Part shown: positions 54,033 through 63,538 of the stretch, piece after piece
Position numbering within the stretch: position 1 is the first letter of the stretch
How the letters are laid out: each line of letters opens with the position of its first letter
NCBI RefSeq assembly: GCF_001050135.1
Contig: NZ_CP012040.1
Coordinates: 5,163,001 to 5,227,000 of the forward strand
From: Cyclobacterium amurskyense
Lineage (GTDB): Bacteria > Bacteroidota > Bacteroidia > Cytophagales > Cyclobacteriaceae
Length of the DNA: 64,000 nucleotides
Reading direction: 5' to 3'
The notes under the pieces: generated by a model
What the model was told of the DNA's origin: nothing
The model's input: the letters and a program-made list of their open reading frames with translations, nothing else
The model's database searches: none
Made by a program: the position numbers and the translations under genes

Positions 54033-55358
54033 ATGACAGCCAGCTATTCACCCAAAATTTACCTACGCCTATTTTTAACACAGGTATTAGTCCTCTGTTT
54101 ATTTTCAGCAGCTCTTGCCCAAACAGAACCTGCCGGTATTCTCCTTACCTGGCAGCAGGATCCTACTACAACAATGACGATTGACTGGCATACCTTGCCA
54201 TCAGATAAAGCTAATCATAAATTAAATTTCAGAAAAAAAGGTGAACCAATATGGCTGGAGGTTTATGCCACAGAACATGAATTTCCTTATTCTGAACGAA
54301 CCATATACAGAGTAGAAATCACAGGATTGAAACCAGATTCAAACTATGAATTTAATGTAGGGGAATTTACCCGTACTTACTCTTTTCGTACCATGCCTAA
54401 GAAGAATGATAAACCTATCCGTTTTGCCGCTGGTGGAGACACTTCACATGGAGAAATGTTTGGGAAAATGAACCGTGCTGTCATGCGGTATGACCTTGAT
54501 TTTATTGTTTGGGGTGGTGACCTGGCCTATGCCAATGGTTTAAAAGAGAATGTAGGCCTTTGGCACCAATGGTTTGATGGAATCAAAAGAGACCTGATCA
54601 CGCCTGAAGGCCGAGTGATTCCACTGGTACTTGGCATTGGCAATCATGATGTAATCAACCACCACTACCCTGCTTCCGAAACCAATATCAACAAAGGTAT
54701 TGGCATGCCGGCTTTTATTTCAAAGGTAAAGAAAGGTGAAATGGAAGAGCCAACGGACGAAATGCGATTGGCAAAAGCCCCCTTCTTTTACCCTCTATTT
54801 GCCTTTCCGGGACAACCTGGATATGGCGTTCTGGATTTTGGGGATTACCTAAGCCTGCTTATATTGGACAGTTCCCATAGCAACCTCATCAGTGGTACCC
54901 AAACGGATTGGTTAAAAAAGCAATTGGCAGACCGAATCAATATTCCACATGTAATCCCTGTTTACCACAAACCGGGCTACCCTTCCGGTAGAGTTGAGCC
55001 AGGAGGAAAGCGCATTCAATTCTGGTCTGAAGAAGTTTTGGACAATTGGATCCCTCTTTTTGAAAAATATGGGGTTCGAGTGGCTTTTGAAAACGATGAC
55101 CATACCTATAAACGAAGTCATCCTTTGAAAAACAATGCCATTCACCCCAATGGAGTTGTTTACCTGGGTGATGGTTCCTGGGGCGTAGAAAAAAAGAAAC
55201 CCAAAACTCCCGAAGAAGTATGGTATTTGTCCAGGTCTGCGGAGGAAAACTCGGCCATTATCGCTACCCTACATGGACCTCACCAGCATTTCCTGATGAT
55301 CAATGAAAACGGAAAAATCATTGATGAATATCCCGAGACTATAAAAATTTCGCCATAA
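54033..55358 (+). CDS. Purple acid phosphatase-like metallophosphoesterase
   Basis: The 441-residue protein has a signal peptide (AALAQ, residue 30). An N-terminal fibronectin-like PAP domain (about 35-125) with ITGLKPDSNYEFNVG comes next, then a metallophosphoesterase domain with AAGGDTSHG, GGDLAYANG, GNHDV, VYHKPGYPS and FENDDHTYKR. The metal ligands (Asp, Asp, Asn, His, His) are all present. These enzymes remove phosphate from esters at acidic pH in the periplasm or outside. The gene is single. Substrate is not known. Confidence 0.9.
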   Translation: MTASYSPKIYLRLFLTQVLVLCLFSAALAQTEPAGILLTWQQDPTTTMTIDWHTLPSDKANHKLNFRKKGEPIWLEVYATEHEFPYSERTIYRVEITGLKPDSNYEFNVGEFTRTYSFRTMPKKNDKPIRFAAGGDTSHGEMFGKMNRAVMRYDLDFIVWGGDLAYANGLKENVGLWHQWFDGIKRDLITPEGRVIPLVLGIGNHDVINHHYPASETNINKGIGMPAFISKVKKGEMEEPTDEMRLAKAPFFYPLFAFPGQPGYGVLDFGDYLSLLILDSSHSNLISGTQTDWLKKQLADRINIPHVIPVYHKPGYPSGRVEPGGKRIQFWSEEVLDNWIPLFEKYGVRVAFENDDHTYKRSHPLKNNAIHPNGVVYLGDGSWGVEKKKPKTPEEVWYLSRSAEENSAIIATLHGPHQHFLMINENGKIIDEYPETIKISP

Positions 55359-56290
55359 TCTACTGCTTGAACTCTACGGAAATAAATCAGTTTTTCATAA
55401 ACTACTCGCTTTTAAGGATTAGATAATAGTTACCTTATGGTTAGGAATGTAAGTATTTTACCGTCCACAGTTTATTACTCTTAGTTATTAAGAATCGTTA
55501 CCATAGTTCTTAAGTATTGGATTTTAAAAAGCGGGCAGGCTGACAAAAAACCGAGGGGGCGTAGGGATTGTGGGGAGAAGGATTTTTTTGTCTTGAATTT
55601 TTTGTTTCTTTTTGTTTCAAGACAAAAAGAAAGAGAATGCAGCATTTAACAATTTAATTTTGGTATTATTTGCTCATGTAAACCAGATGGAAGTAGGTTT
55701 ACCTAGGGTGAGTGTAACCCGCCGAATATTGTTAATCAGTCCTTTCAACCCTGCTTTAATACAAAAGAAAAACATTGAAAATAAAGAGATTACCTGAGTT
55801 TGATCATTTTAGACAGCTCACACAGTTTGCCTTAACTCCCCTTTGACTGGAATTTCATCCGGATCTCCTGCAGTGCCGAAAGAGTAGATATTGCTGAGCC
55901 CGTTACCCTATGGCTTCGACAGGCTCAGCCACCGGTATAAAAGCCAATAGCCCCCGAAAGAAAAGCACAGAGCGTTATGGAACATTTCCATCCCTCCATT
56001 CCCCCATTTCGTCACATTAATTTGATTGAAAGCCTCCTCAGCGATATTCTTGTGTAAATATTTATCAGTCCGATAACAGCCAAGCAGCTAAGGGAAATTC
56101 CGGATGCTATCAACATTGAATGACCATGACCAAAGCTAACAGAAGAACTTATATTGTCCTTACCCTGGCAGGTTTGCTATACAATATCTACTTGGAATGT
56201 CATTCATTTTATATAATTAACCCCAATCCTCCAACACAAACCGAGTGGAAGGTATTTGGTTTAAACTTTAATTTTTAACTTGAACACTTT
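55359..56290. other. Gene-free region with hairpin and repeat
   Basis: This 932-bp gap contains a 13-bp perfect stem, TTTTTGTCTTGAA (55585-55597) with TTCAAGACAAAAA (55616-55628), which may be a terminator. It also holds the intergenic element CTTCGACAGGCTCAG near 55915, which recurs at 58421 and 58465. Small frames here are not convincing. Confidence 0.6.
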
Positions 56291-57718
56291 ATGAAAACCA
56301 AATCATTAGCATTTCGACAAATAGAATGGTGGATCGTTACCCTGGTCTTCCTGATCATCGTTTTGGTCAATATTCTCAGCGCAGGTAATCGAGGCCATTA
56401 TTCTTTTAACGATGGTTTAATTGGCTATTTTACCAAAATTATAATCCCGCTTATTCTATTTTTGGTTTTTTACCTCTTCCATATGGTACTTATACCAAAC
56501 TACCTAAAGAATAAAAAGAAGGCCCCCTTAATTTTATTAAGCTTATTTATTGCCATTTTCTCATACATCATCATTACTTTATTTTCTGATGGAGCAAATA
56601 TTACCGAAGCTCCCTTTACTGCATATTATTTTAAAATCACGGCCATCTATATTGGTTACATGATATGGGTAGTCTTTTTGAGACAAGTATTGATCTCCAA
56701 CAATCAAGTCTCTTACCAAACCTACAATATTGTTCGGTTGCTAAGCTTGTTCTTTTTTCTGATTTTATTTTTAGTACAAATTGATCAAATTGTTTACAAT
56801 AGAATTAATTTTTTAATAGCAGGAATATTAGCATTTGGACTTCCTTCGGTTTCTCTGGTTTTGGTTTATAACTATTTCCTTATTTACAGTAAAAGAGTTT
56901 CAGGAAAACGTAAAGCGGCCAATTGGTACAATGCCCTCCTGGTATTGTTAATATTGCTGATTTTTTTAATTATTGGAATAGCTAGTAATGAAGGAGCCAT
57001 AGCTTTGGTGGGATTAGGAATTGGTCTGTTGATTCAGTTGGTGATAATCCCCTTTTCCAATTTGGCATTCGAGAAATATTTTGGCATGGTGGGCCAAATT
57101 AAAAACCTAAGTCATAAGGTAGATGTAGGCTCGGCCAATTTAAGCTTTCTTAAATCGCAAATCAATCCCCACTTCCTGTTCAATGCCCTGAATACACTCT
57201 ATGGTACTGCTTTGATTGAAAAAGCGGAACGAACTTCGGACGGCATCCAAAAACTCGGTGACATGATGCGCTTTATGATCCATGAAAACCAGCAGGATAA
57301 AATTCCTCTTAAAAGAGAAATTGAGTATGTCAATAACTACCTGGACCTTCAAATGCTACGTTTTGAAAATGAGGAGAACCTTTCTGTGGATTTTAAGCTT
57401 CCTACTACTGAATGTGATGGAAATATAGCACCCATGTTGCTGATACCTTTTGTGGAAAATGCCTTTAAGCATGGAATTAGCACCAAAAACAAGTCCTGGA
57501 TAAGGATCAACTTACGCTGCATGAAAGGAACAGTGCACCTTGATCTGGTCAATAGCATTCACCCCAAAAAGCTGACGGATGACCCTAAAGACGAATCCGG
57601 AATTGGACTGGATAATGTACGCAATAGACTGGAACACTACTATCCTGGAAAGTACAGTTTATCTACTATTTCGAATGAAAGCGAATATTTCGTACATTTC
57701 TCCTTGCAATTAGATTAA
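56291..57718 (+). CDS. LytS-type sensor histidine kinase
   Basis: The 475-residue protein has eight hydrophobic helices up to about residue 260 and then a His_kinase domain (PF06580), with H294 in INPHFLFNALNTL. An ATPase domain with PMLLIPFVENAFKHG, and a GIGLDNVRNRLEHYYPG region follows. No extracellular domain is evident, so the membrane part itself may sense the signal. The response regulator gene follows 43 bp on. Such pairs often control cell-envelope or secretion functions. Signal unknown. Confidence 0.9.
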   Translation: MKTKSLAFRQIEWWIVTLVFLIIVLVNILSAGNRGHYSFNDGLIGYFTKIIIPLILFLVFYLFHMVLIPNYLKNKKKAPLILLSLFIAIFSYIIITLFSDGANITEAPFTAYYFKITAIYIGYMIWVVFLRQVLISNNQVSYQTYNIVRLLSLFFFLILFLVQIDQIVYNRINFLIAGILAFGLPSVSLVLVYNYFLIYSKRVSGKRKAANWYNALLVLLILLIFLIIGIASNEGAIALVGLGIGLLIQLVIIPFSNLAFEKYFGMVGQIKNLSHKVDVGSANLSFLKSQINPHFLFNALNTLYGTALIEKAERTSDGIQKLGDMMRFMIHENQQDKIPLKREIEYVNNYLDLQMLRFENEENLSVDFKLPTTECDGNIAPMLLIPFVENAFKHGISTKNKSWIRINLRCMKGTVHLDLVNSIHPKKLTDDPKDESGIGLDNVRNRLEHYYPGKYSLSTISNESEYFVHFSLQLD

Positions 57719-57761
57719 TTGAACCTGAAGACCTTCTTATACTTAGTACAAATTTAACTTT

Positions 57762-58448
57762 ATGTTAAAAGCAATAGCAATTGATGATGAAAGAATGGCT
57801 TTGGAGGTAATCAAATCTCATGCCTCCAAGGTTCCTTTTATTACTTTAGAAGCCGTTTTTTCTGATGGAATACAAGGGCTTGAATTCCAAAGCCAACAAC
57901 CAGTAGACCTTATTTTCCTGGACATCAACATGCCTGATATTTCAGGCATTGACCTGATGGCAATGCTACCAGCATCTACCATGGTCATCTTTACCACCGC
58001 TTATTCAGAATACGCGGTAAAAGGTTTTGAACTCAATGCACTAGATTATCTATTAAAGCCATTTCCCTTGAGCCGATTTTTGAAAGCTTGTCAAAAAGCA
58101 CGGGATTGGAAAGCTTTGCAACCATCAGAAGAACCCGAATTTATTTTTATCAAAACTACCAACAGCCAACAACGTGTAAATTTCACTGAGCTCCTGTATT
58201 GTGAAGCCACCGGCAACTACGTGACCCTACAGTTGGAAAATGAAAAAGTAATCAGCAGAATGACCTTGAAAGAACTGGAAAGACTACTTCCCTCCTATTT
58301 TATGCGTACCCACAGATCTTTTGTGGTCAACAAAAACCGAATCAATAAGGTAGAACGACATCAGGTACAAGTTGAAGATCATCTTATCCCCGTGAGCTTG
58401 TCCCATGCTGATTTTTTGTGCTTCGACAAGCTCAGCAACCCAAAATAA
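57762..58448 (+). CDS. LytTR family response regulator
   Basis: The 228-residue protein has a receiver domain (IDDERMA, D54 in DLIFLDINMPD, LLKPF) and a LytTR DNA-binding domain (about 125-220) with YCEATGNYVTLQL and MRTHRSFVVNKN. It partners the LytS kinase upstream. The last residues, CFDKLSNPK, are encoded by a CTTCGACAAGCTCAG element (58421-58435), so the tail seems to have been made by an intergenic repeat entering the gene end. Confidence 0.92.
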   Translation: MLKAIAIDDERMALEVIKSHASKVPFITLEAVFSDGIQGLEFQSQQPVDLIFLDINMPDISGIDLMAMLPASTMVIFTTAYSEYAVKGFELNALDYLLKPFPLSRFLKACQKARDWKALQPSEEPEFIFIKTTNSQQRVNFTELLYCEATGNYVTLQLENEKVISRMTLKELERLLPSYFMRTHRSFVVNKNRINKVERHQVQVEDHLIPVSLSHADFLCFDKLSNPK

Positions 58449-58479
58449 TTTTGTCATCCGGACCCTGAGCCTGTCGAAG
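58421..58479. repeat. CTTCGACAGGCTCAG inverted pair
   Basis: CTTCGACAAGCTCAG (58421-58435) faces CTGAGCCTGTCGAAG (58465-58479), reverse complements with one mismatch. The first arm lies within the end of the response-regulator gene. A third copy, CTTCGACAGGCTCAG, is near 55915. Confidence 0.85.
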
Positions 58480-58504
58480 GGTTCAGCGAAGTCCTTGAAA
58501 TAAA

Positions 58505-58537
58505 AAAGGCCAGTCCATAAACGATGGACTGGCCTTT
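58505..58537. terminator. Bidirectional terminator
   Basis: A perfect 14-bp stem, AAAGGCCAGTCCAT (58505-58518) and ATGGACTGGCCTTT (58524-58537), has a 5-nt loop. It lies between the converging response regulator gene and the large lipoprotein gene, with A-rich and T-rich flanks on either side, so it can end both transcripts. Confidence 0.88.
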
Positions 58538-58592
58538 ATACTTTTAAAACTAAAATGAAGTTAGGACTTTATAAAGCCTAAACCATATCTAA

Positions 58593-61500
58593 TTACTCTT
58601 TTTCCATCGGATGCTCCTGTAACAACTCTGTTGGAGAATAGAATCCTGTTTTGTCCTTGATAGCAGCCCTTACTGCTTTTACCTTGTCAGGACTAATTGC
58701 AGACGCCTCATTTCCAAAGCTATTTCTTACATAGGTTATCACTGCTGCAACTTCCTTGTCATTGAGCATTCCTCCATAAGGAGTCATAGGAACCTGTCCT
58801 GGATAGTCTTTGCCTAATACTTCTATCGGACCCATCAAGCCATTCAGAACAATTTTTATAAACCTTTCTTCATTGCCATTGACCCATTTGGTACCAGCCA
58901 AAGGTGGGAAGCCTGAGGCACTTAGTCCTTTACCATCAGGTTGGTGACAAGTGATACAAAATCCTTCTCTACTATATATGGCTTTACCCATTTGAAACAG
59001 TGTCAATTCTTCCCCTTTTAATCTGGAATTTGAAGCCTTCGCTTCCTTAGCTGCTTCCTGGAAAACAACACTTCCGTCAGGGTTGACCACCATATTCTTA
59101 ACAGACATTCCATTCAAATGAGCCAAAGAAGTTTCAAATGGTTTTTGCATCCAGTCATCTTTAGGATGTTCATTGGCAACCTCTAAAATGGCCAAGCCAT
59201 CTTCTTTATTAAGCCAAGAAGCAGCAACAATGGCCTCCAACCTTACACGTCCGTGCGGATCAGCAGCAGCTTTTTTAAGTAAGTCTACCTGATCAGGAAT
59301 CTGATGACCTGTATAGCGCAATATCCTAGCCACAGCGGCTCTCACCCTATGGTCTTCAGAATCCATTAGTTTTTTCAACAAGTCTTGGTCTACTGCATTT
59401 AGTCCCCAGCTAACCCATAAACCTTCCAATAGATGATGCTCATACCTTGGATCGTTTTTATCAAGATTAGCCATCCAGGTTTTCATTTTAGACAATACTT
59501 CATTTTTGTCTCTACCTCTCAATTCGGTTCTGGTAGCATACCTTGCCCTGAATTCAGGTAATTTCAAATTGTTCAACAAGGTTTCAATTGAAGCGCCATC
59601 GATAGTTGGAGGAGTGACAAGTGGTCTAGATGGATAAGTGATTCTATATATCCTTCCATGTACGTGATCTCTTAGTGGATCCCTAGCATTGTGTTGCATG
59701 TGACCTACCAATATATTGTGCCAATCCACAAAATAAAGTGAGCCATCAGGTGCAAATTCCATATCTACAGGTCGGAAATTACGATCATCACTTCTGATTA
59801 AGTCAACTCTGTGTTCACTGTCGTACCCAGTTCCATCTTCCACCATCCTGTGCATTTTCATCCCTAAAAAGCCAATGGTATTGTTGATCAACAAATCACC
59901 TTGTACTTCTTCAGGGAAATGTCTACTCGAGACAAACTCCAAGCCTGAAGTAGGTCTTACCCTATGGGCATCTTCAATCAAGTTTGGTCCTTTGTGATTT
60001 CCTTCACCATACCTGGATTTTACAGAACCAGGCATCATCCAACGTACGTCTGGACCGGAAGTCTCAGCGAAGAAATTTTGTCCCCAATCGTCAAAGGCAA
60101 TTCCCCAAGGATTCGGAATAGGAAGCTGAGCTGTTCTTTCCAGTCTTCTTCTGGCTGGATTATACCTATAAAAGCCTCCATTTGTTGCCCTAACAGGTCC
60201 ATATGGGGTTTCCACATTGGTATGAAGGAAAACACCTTCGCCCATATACATGGCTCCCGATGGATCAGCTACAAATGCGGAGATATTATGGTGGGTATCA
60301 TGGTCATCAAAACCGCTTAATAAAATTTCTCTCTTTTCTGCATAGTCATCTCCATCTTCATCTTTCAAAATGATGAAATTAGTGCCTTGTGAAAGGTACA
60401 CGCCTTCAGGAGTAATTTCCATACCAATAGGAAGATGAAGGCTATCCGCAAAAACAATCTGCTTGTCTGCTTTCCCATCATTATCGGTATCTTCCAGAAT
60501 AAGGATTTTATCATTTGGTTTGGGATCTCCAGGTTTATAATGAGGATAACTAGGCATTACGGATACCCATAGTCTTCCTTTGGTATCAAAAGTCATCTGA
60601 ACAGGATTGGCCAGGTCAGGAAACTCCTTTTCTGATGCAAATAATTCAACTTTATAACCTTCCGCTACTTCAAATTTATCTAGTGCGTCCTGACCATAGA
60701 GGTATTCCAAATCTCCATTCTTTTCTGGATTATAATTGGTTTCCACCTGTGGCAATTCAATGGTGCTTTTATCAGCTTTAGCCAGATCAAATTGCTCGCC
60801 TTTATTGGCTTTCCAGATAGCCTGATCCCTATTGTCCGTCATTTGGCGGATTTTTTTCAATTCAAAAGGATAATTGTCAGGGCCAAATGGATTGTACCTA
60901 CGACCAAAGACATGTACACCATTTGGTATTTTGTAGTCATTGTGCCACATCCAGTTCTTCTCCTTTACAGCCGCATGGATGGCTGCTCTGTTGTCTTCAG
61001 CTACCGCCTGGTCATTACCGAAAATTTTATCAGTGATAAAAGTTGAAAACTTCTTGTAACCATCATCTGTCAATTGAAACCCATCGATGGTAAGGTATTC
61101 ATCGGCAGAAGAAAACCACGAAGAAGAAGGTTCGAAAGCATCTACAAAAAACACCTGATTCCTTTCTGTAATTTCTTTCATTGCAGTAGTGTACATTTTC
61201 AGGTTCTTATTTTCCTTTTCACCATTGGGTAAATCAAAATCTCCACTTAGATTTTCGAAAGCAATAGGCGATACAAGAGCCAATTGTGGCGGTGCTTCCC
61301 CATTGTAAATAGTGTTTTTGGTATGCTTGATAAAAGCTTCAAGTTCTTGTTTATACATTTCTAGCCCTTCTTCACCTTCGAAAGACTCATTATAACCAAA
61401 AAAGGCAATGATTATATCTGCTTCGTGACGTTTGATCCATTCATCAGGAGTCTCAAAATGCCCTTCACTTCCTGAATTGGTCGCCAATTCATCCTGAAAT

Positions 61501-61787
61501 TCTTCAGCTCCAGGGAAAGCCCAAGGTGAAACTCTACCTGCATGAGGTCTAAAGCCTGGTGTGTCTCCACCATCACTCATGTTCCTTATATATAACAAAG
61601 AATCCGGATACCGAACATGCATTTCAGTTTCAAAATATCCATAATTCATCATTCTTGATCCCAGGTTATTACCGATCAAAATGATATGATCACCTTTATT
61701 TAAGGTTAATCTTGGGCCATCCTGACCACATTGAAAGGCAAAAAATGCCAGCACCCCTATTAGTAATTGGGTTTTAATTCTATTCAT
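58593..61787 (-). CDS. Giant lipoprotein: SGNH hydrolase, propeller, HEAT and cytochrome c
   Basis: The ATG at 61787 gives 1064 residues with a lipobox FQC (Cys20). An SGNH/GDSL-like domain (about 30-260) shows IILIGNNLGSRM and FFGYNESFEG. A six-bladed propeller of the PVC-type dehydrogenase kind comes next (about 365-725), with ILEDTDNDGKADKQIVFA and DWHNILVGHMQHNARDP. HEAT-like repeats follow (about 760-870), then a C-terminal cytochrome c domain with CITCH near residue 943. The protein should be periplasmic or surface anchored and oxidise a substrate while passing electrons to haem. Confidence 0.88.
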   Translation of the reverse strand: MNRIKTQLLIGVLAFFAFQCGQDGPRLTLNKGDHIILIGNNLGSRMMNYGYFETEMHVRYPDSLLYIRNMSDGGDTPGFRPHAGRVSPWAFPGAEEFQDELATNSGSEGHFETPDEWIKRHEADIIIAFFGYNESFEGEEGLEMYKQELEAFIKHTKNTIYNGEAPPQLALVSPIAFENLSGDFDLPNGEKENKNLKMYTTAMKEITERNQVFFVDAFEPSSSWFSSADEYLTIDGFQLTDDGYKKFSTFITDKIFGNDQAVAEDNRAAIHAAVKEKNWMWHNDYKIPNGVHVFGRRYNPFGPDNYPFELKKIRQMTDNRDQAIWKANKGEQFDLAKADKSTIELPQVETNYNPEKNGDLEYLYGQDALDKFEVAEGYKVELFASEKEFPDLANPVQMTFDTKGRLWVSVMPSYPHYKPGDPKPNDKILILEDTDNDGKADKQIVFADSLHLPIGMEITPEGVYLSQGTNFIILKDEDGDDYAEKREILLSGFDDHDTHHNISAFVADPSGAMYMGEGVFLHTNVETPYGPVRATNGGFYRYNPARRRLERTAQLPIPNPWGIAFDDWGQNFFAETSGPDVRWMMPGSVKSRYGEGNHKGPNLIEDAHRVRPTSGLEFVSSRHFPEEVQGDLLINNTIGFLGMKMHRMVEDGTGYDSEHRVDLIRSDDRNFRPVDMEFAPDGSLYFVDWHNILVGHMQHNARDPLRDHVHGRIYRITYPSRPLVTPPTIDGASIETLLNNLKLPEFRARYATRTELRGRDKNEVLSKMKTWMANLDKNDPRYEHHLLEGLWVSWGLNAVDQDLLKKLMDSEDHRVRAAVARILRYTGHQIPDQVDLLKKAAADPHGRVRLEAIVAASWLNKEDGLAILEVANEHPKDDWMQKPFETSLAHLNGMSVKNMVVNPDGSVVFQEAAKEAKASNSRLKGEELTLFQMGKAIYSREGFCITCHQPDGKGLSASGFPPLAGTKWVNGNEERFIKIVLNGLMGPIEVLGKDYPGQVPMTPYGGMLNDKEVAAVITYVRNSFGNEASAISPDKVKAVRAAIKDKTGFYSPTELLQEHPMEKE

Positions 61788-62077
61788 AAATTTAGACTTG
61801 GATTGGATCATAGGGTTATATTTTCATTTCTAACACGCTAGTAATGATTATTTACGTCAATTGACAATTGGCCAATCTCAATATTAGTAATTTTTTTCAT
61901 TTTTTTTTAACAATTGTACATAAACATCTTGAAACTGCTTTAATCAGTAAGAAAGGTATATAAAAGGTTATTTATAAAATCTGGAACACAAAAATTATAT
62001 ACTCCCGACAACCATTACTGTTAAGAAAGCTTTCGTATTCGCTCAATTTTAATTAATCTTAAGTTTTATTTGAATTT

Positions 62078-63538
62078 ATGCGTACACAAAAAATAGGTCT
62101 ATTCTTAGGCCCCATCGTTTTTCTTGGTTTATATTTCGGCATTTCTCCTGAAGGATTGTCCTCCGAAGGTGTTTCCTTATTGGCTGTTACTTTTTGGATA
62201 GCTATTTGGTGGATCACTGAAGCCATTCCTATTGCTGCCACCGCCTTACTTCCTTTGGTTCTCTTTCCACTAACCGGTGTCATGGATTTGAAATCTACCT
62301 CTATACCCTATTCAGATCCTATGGTTTTATTGTATATGGGTGGATTTATGATCGCAGTAAGCATTGAAAAATGGAATCTTCACAAACGCATTGCACTAAA
62401 GATCATTTCATACCTTGGCACTGACCTAAAGCGTATAATTCTAGGTTTTATGGTAGCTACAGCATTTCTATCCATGTGGATCTCAAATACTGCTACTTCA
62501 CTTATGATGTTGCCCATTGCCATAGCAGTAGTCGTTCAAATGTCAAATTCCAACAATGGCATTAAGAAAACGTTAGGTCCATCGCTAATGCTTGGTATAG
62601 CCTATAGTGCATCCATTGGAGGGATGGCAACAATAATTGGAACGCCTACCAATATTATTTTGACCGCTGTGGTAAAAAATATTTATGGGGTAGAAATTAG
62701 CTTTGGAGAATGGATGCTTGTTGGTCTTCCCATAGCTTCTGCATTGTTAATTATGTGTTGGTACTACCTAGTAAATTATGCCTTTAAATTTCCAAAAACT
62801 TTACAGCTGGCCGGTGGAAAAGAGGAGATCAGCCATCAGCTTCAAGCTTTAGGAAGAATGAGCTTACAAGAAAAGAAAGTCATGTGGGTTTTTATTGGGG
62901 TAAGTTTCTCCTGGATCACCCGTAGTTTCTTAATCCAGCCCTATATTCCTGTTCTTAATGACACGATTATTGCCTTAATGGGCGTATTGCTTCTATTTGT
63001 AATTCCCGCTGGAAATGAGCGAAAAGAACAATTGCTGGATTGGAAAGTGGCTGAAAAAATTCCCTGGGGCATTCTAATTTTATTCGGTGGTGGATTGGCC
63101 TTGGCAGAAGGCTTTAAGGATACTGGTCTTGCAAGCTGGATAGGAGAACAATTTGTCTTACTGAAAAATGTGCCTTTTTGGCTGTTCTTATTGATTATTA
63201 TAGCTGCTGTAAACTTCCTAACAGAAATTACATCTAATGTGGCCACTGCTTCCATGTTGCTGCCTATCCTCTCCGCTGTGGCTTTGGCAATGGGCGTACA
63301 TCCATTTGGATTAATGATAGGCGCAACCATGGCCGCCTCATGTGCTTTTATGCTTCCTGTAGCTACCCCTCCAAATGCTGTAGTTTTTGGCTCAGGCTAT
63401 CTTACTATCCCAGTAATGATGAGGGCAGGTTTTTTCCTTAATCTACTTTCCATTGCACTGATACTTCTAGTTACCTTCTTCTACCTTCCTTTTGTATGGG
63501 ATTTTAATTTGATGAATTTCCCCGCTGAATGGAGATAA
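62078..63538 (+). CDS. DASS/SLC13 family sodium-coupled anion transporter
   Basis: The 486-residue protein has about eleven hydrophobic helices and both signature motifs of the divalent anion:Na+ symporter family: SNTATSLMMLP with GTPTNIIL in the first half, and TSNVATASMLLP with TPPNAVVFGSG in the second. These proteins import dicarboxylates such as succinate, or sulfate, with sodium. It is divergent from the large lipoprotein gene. Its natural substrate is not clear from sequence. Confidence 0.93.
   Translation: MRTQKIGLFLGPIVFLGLYFGISPEGLSSEGVSLLAVTFWIAIWWITEAIPIAATALLPLVLFPLTGVMDLKSTSIPYSDPMVLLYMGGFMIAVSIEKWNLHKRIALKIISYLGTDLKRIILGFMVATAFLSMWISNTATSLMMLPIAIAVVVQMSNSNNGIKKTLGPSLMLGIAYSASIGGMATIIGTPTNIILTAVVKNIYGVEISFGEWMLVGLPIASALLIMCWYYLVNYAFKFPKTLQLAGGKEEISHQLQALGRMSLQEKKVMWVFIGVSFSWITRSFLIQPYIPVLNDTIIALMGVLLLFVIPAGNERKEQLLDWKVAEKIPWGILILFGGGLALAEGFKDTGLASWIGEQFVLLKNVPFWLFLLIIIAAVNFLTEITSNVATASMLLPILSAVALAMGVHPFGLMIGATMAASCAFMLPVATPPNAVVFGSGYLTIPVMMRAGFFLNLLSIALILLVTFFYLPFVWDFNLMNFPAEWR

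Noticed and set aside
53800..54081. Minus-strand frame of 93 codons
   Set aside because: It overlaps the start of the well-supported phosphatase gene and shows no recognisable family.
55612..55797. Plus-strand frame of 61 codons
   Set aside because: It starts inside a hairpin stem in a repeat-rich gap and resembles no protein.
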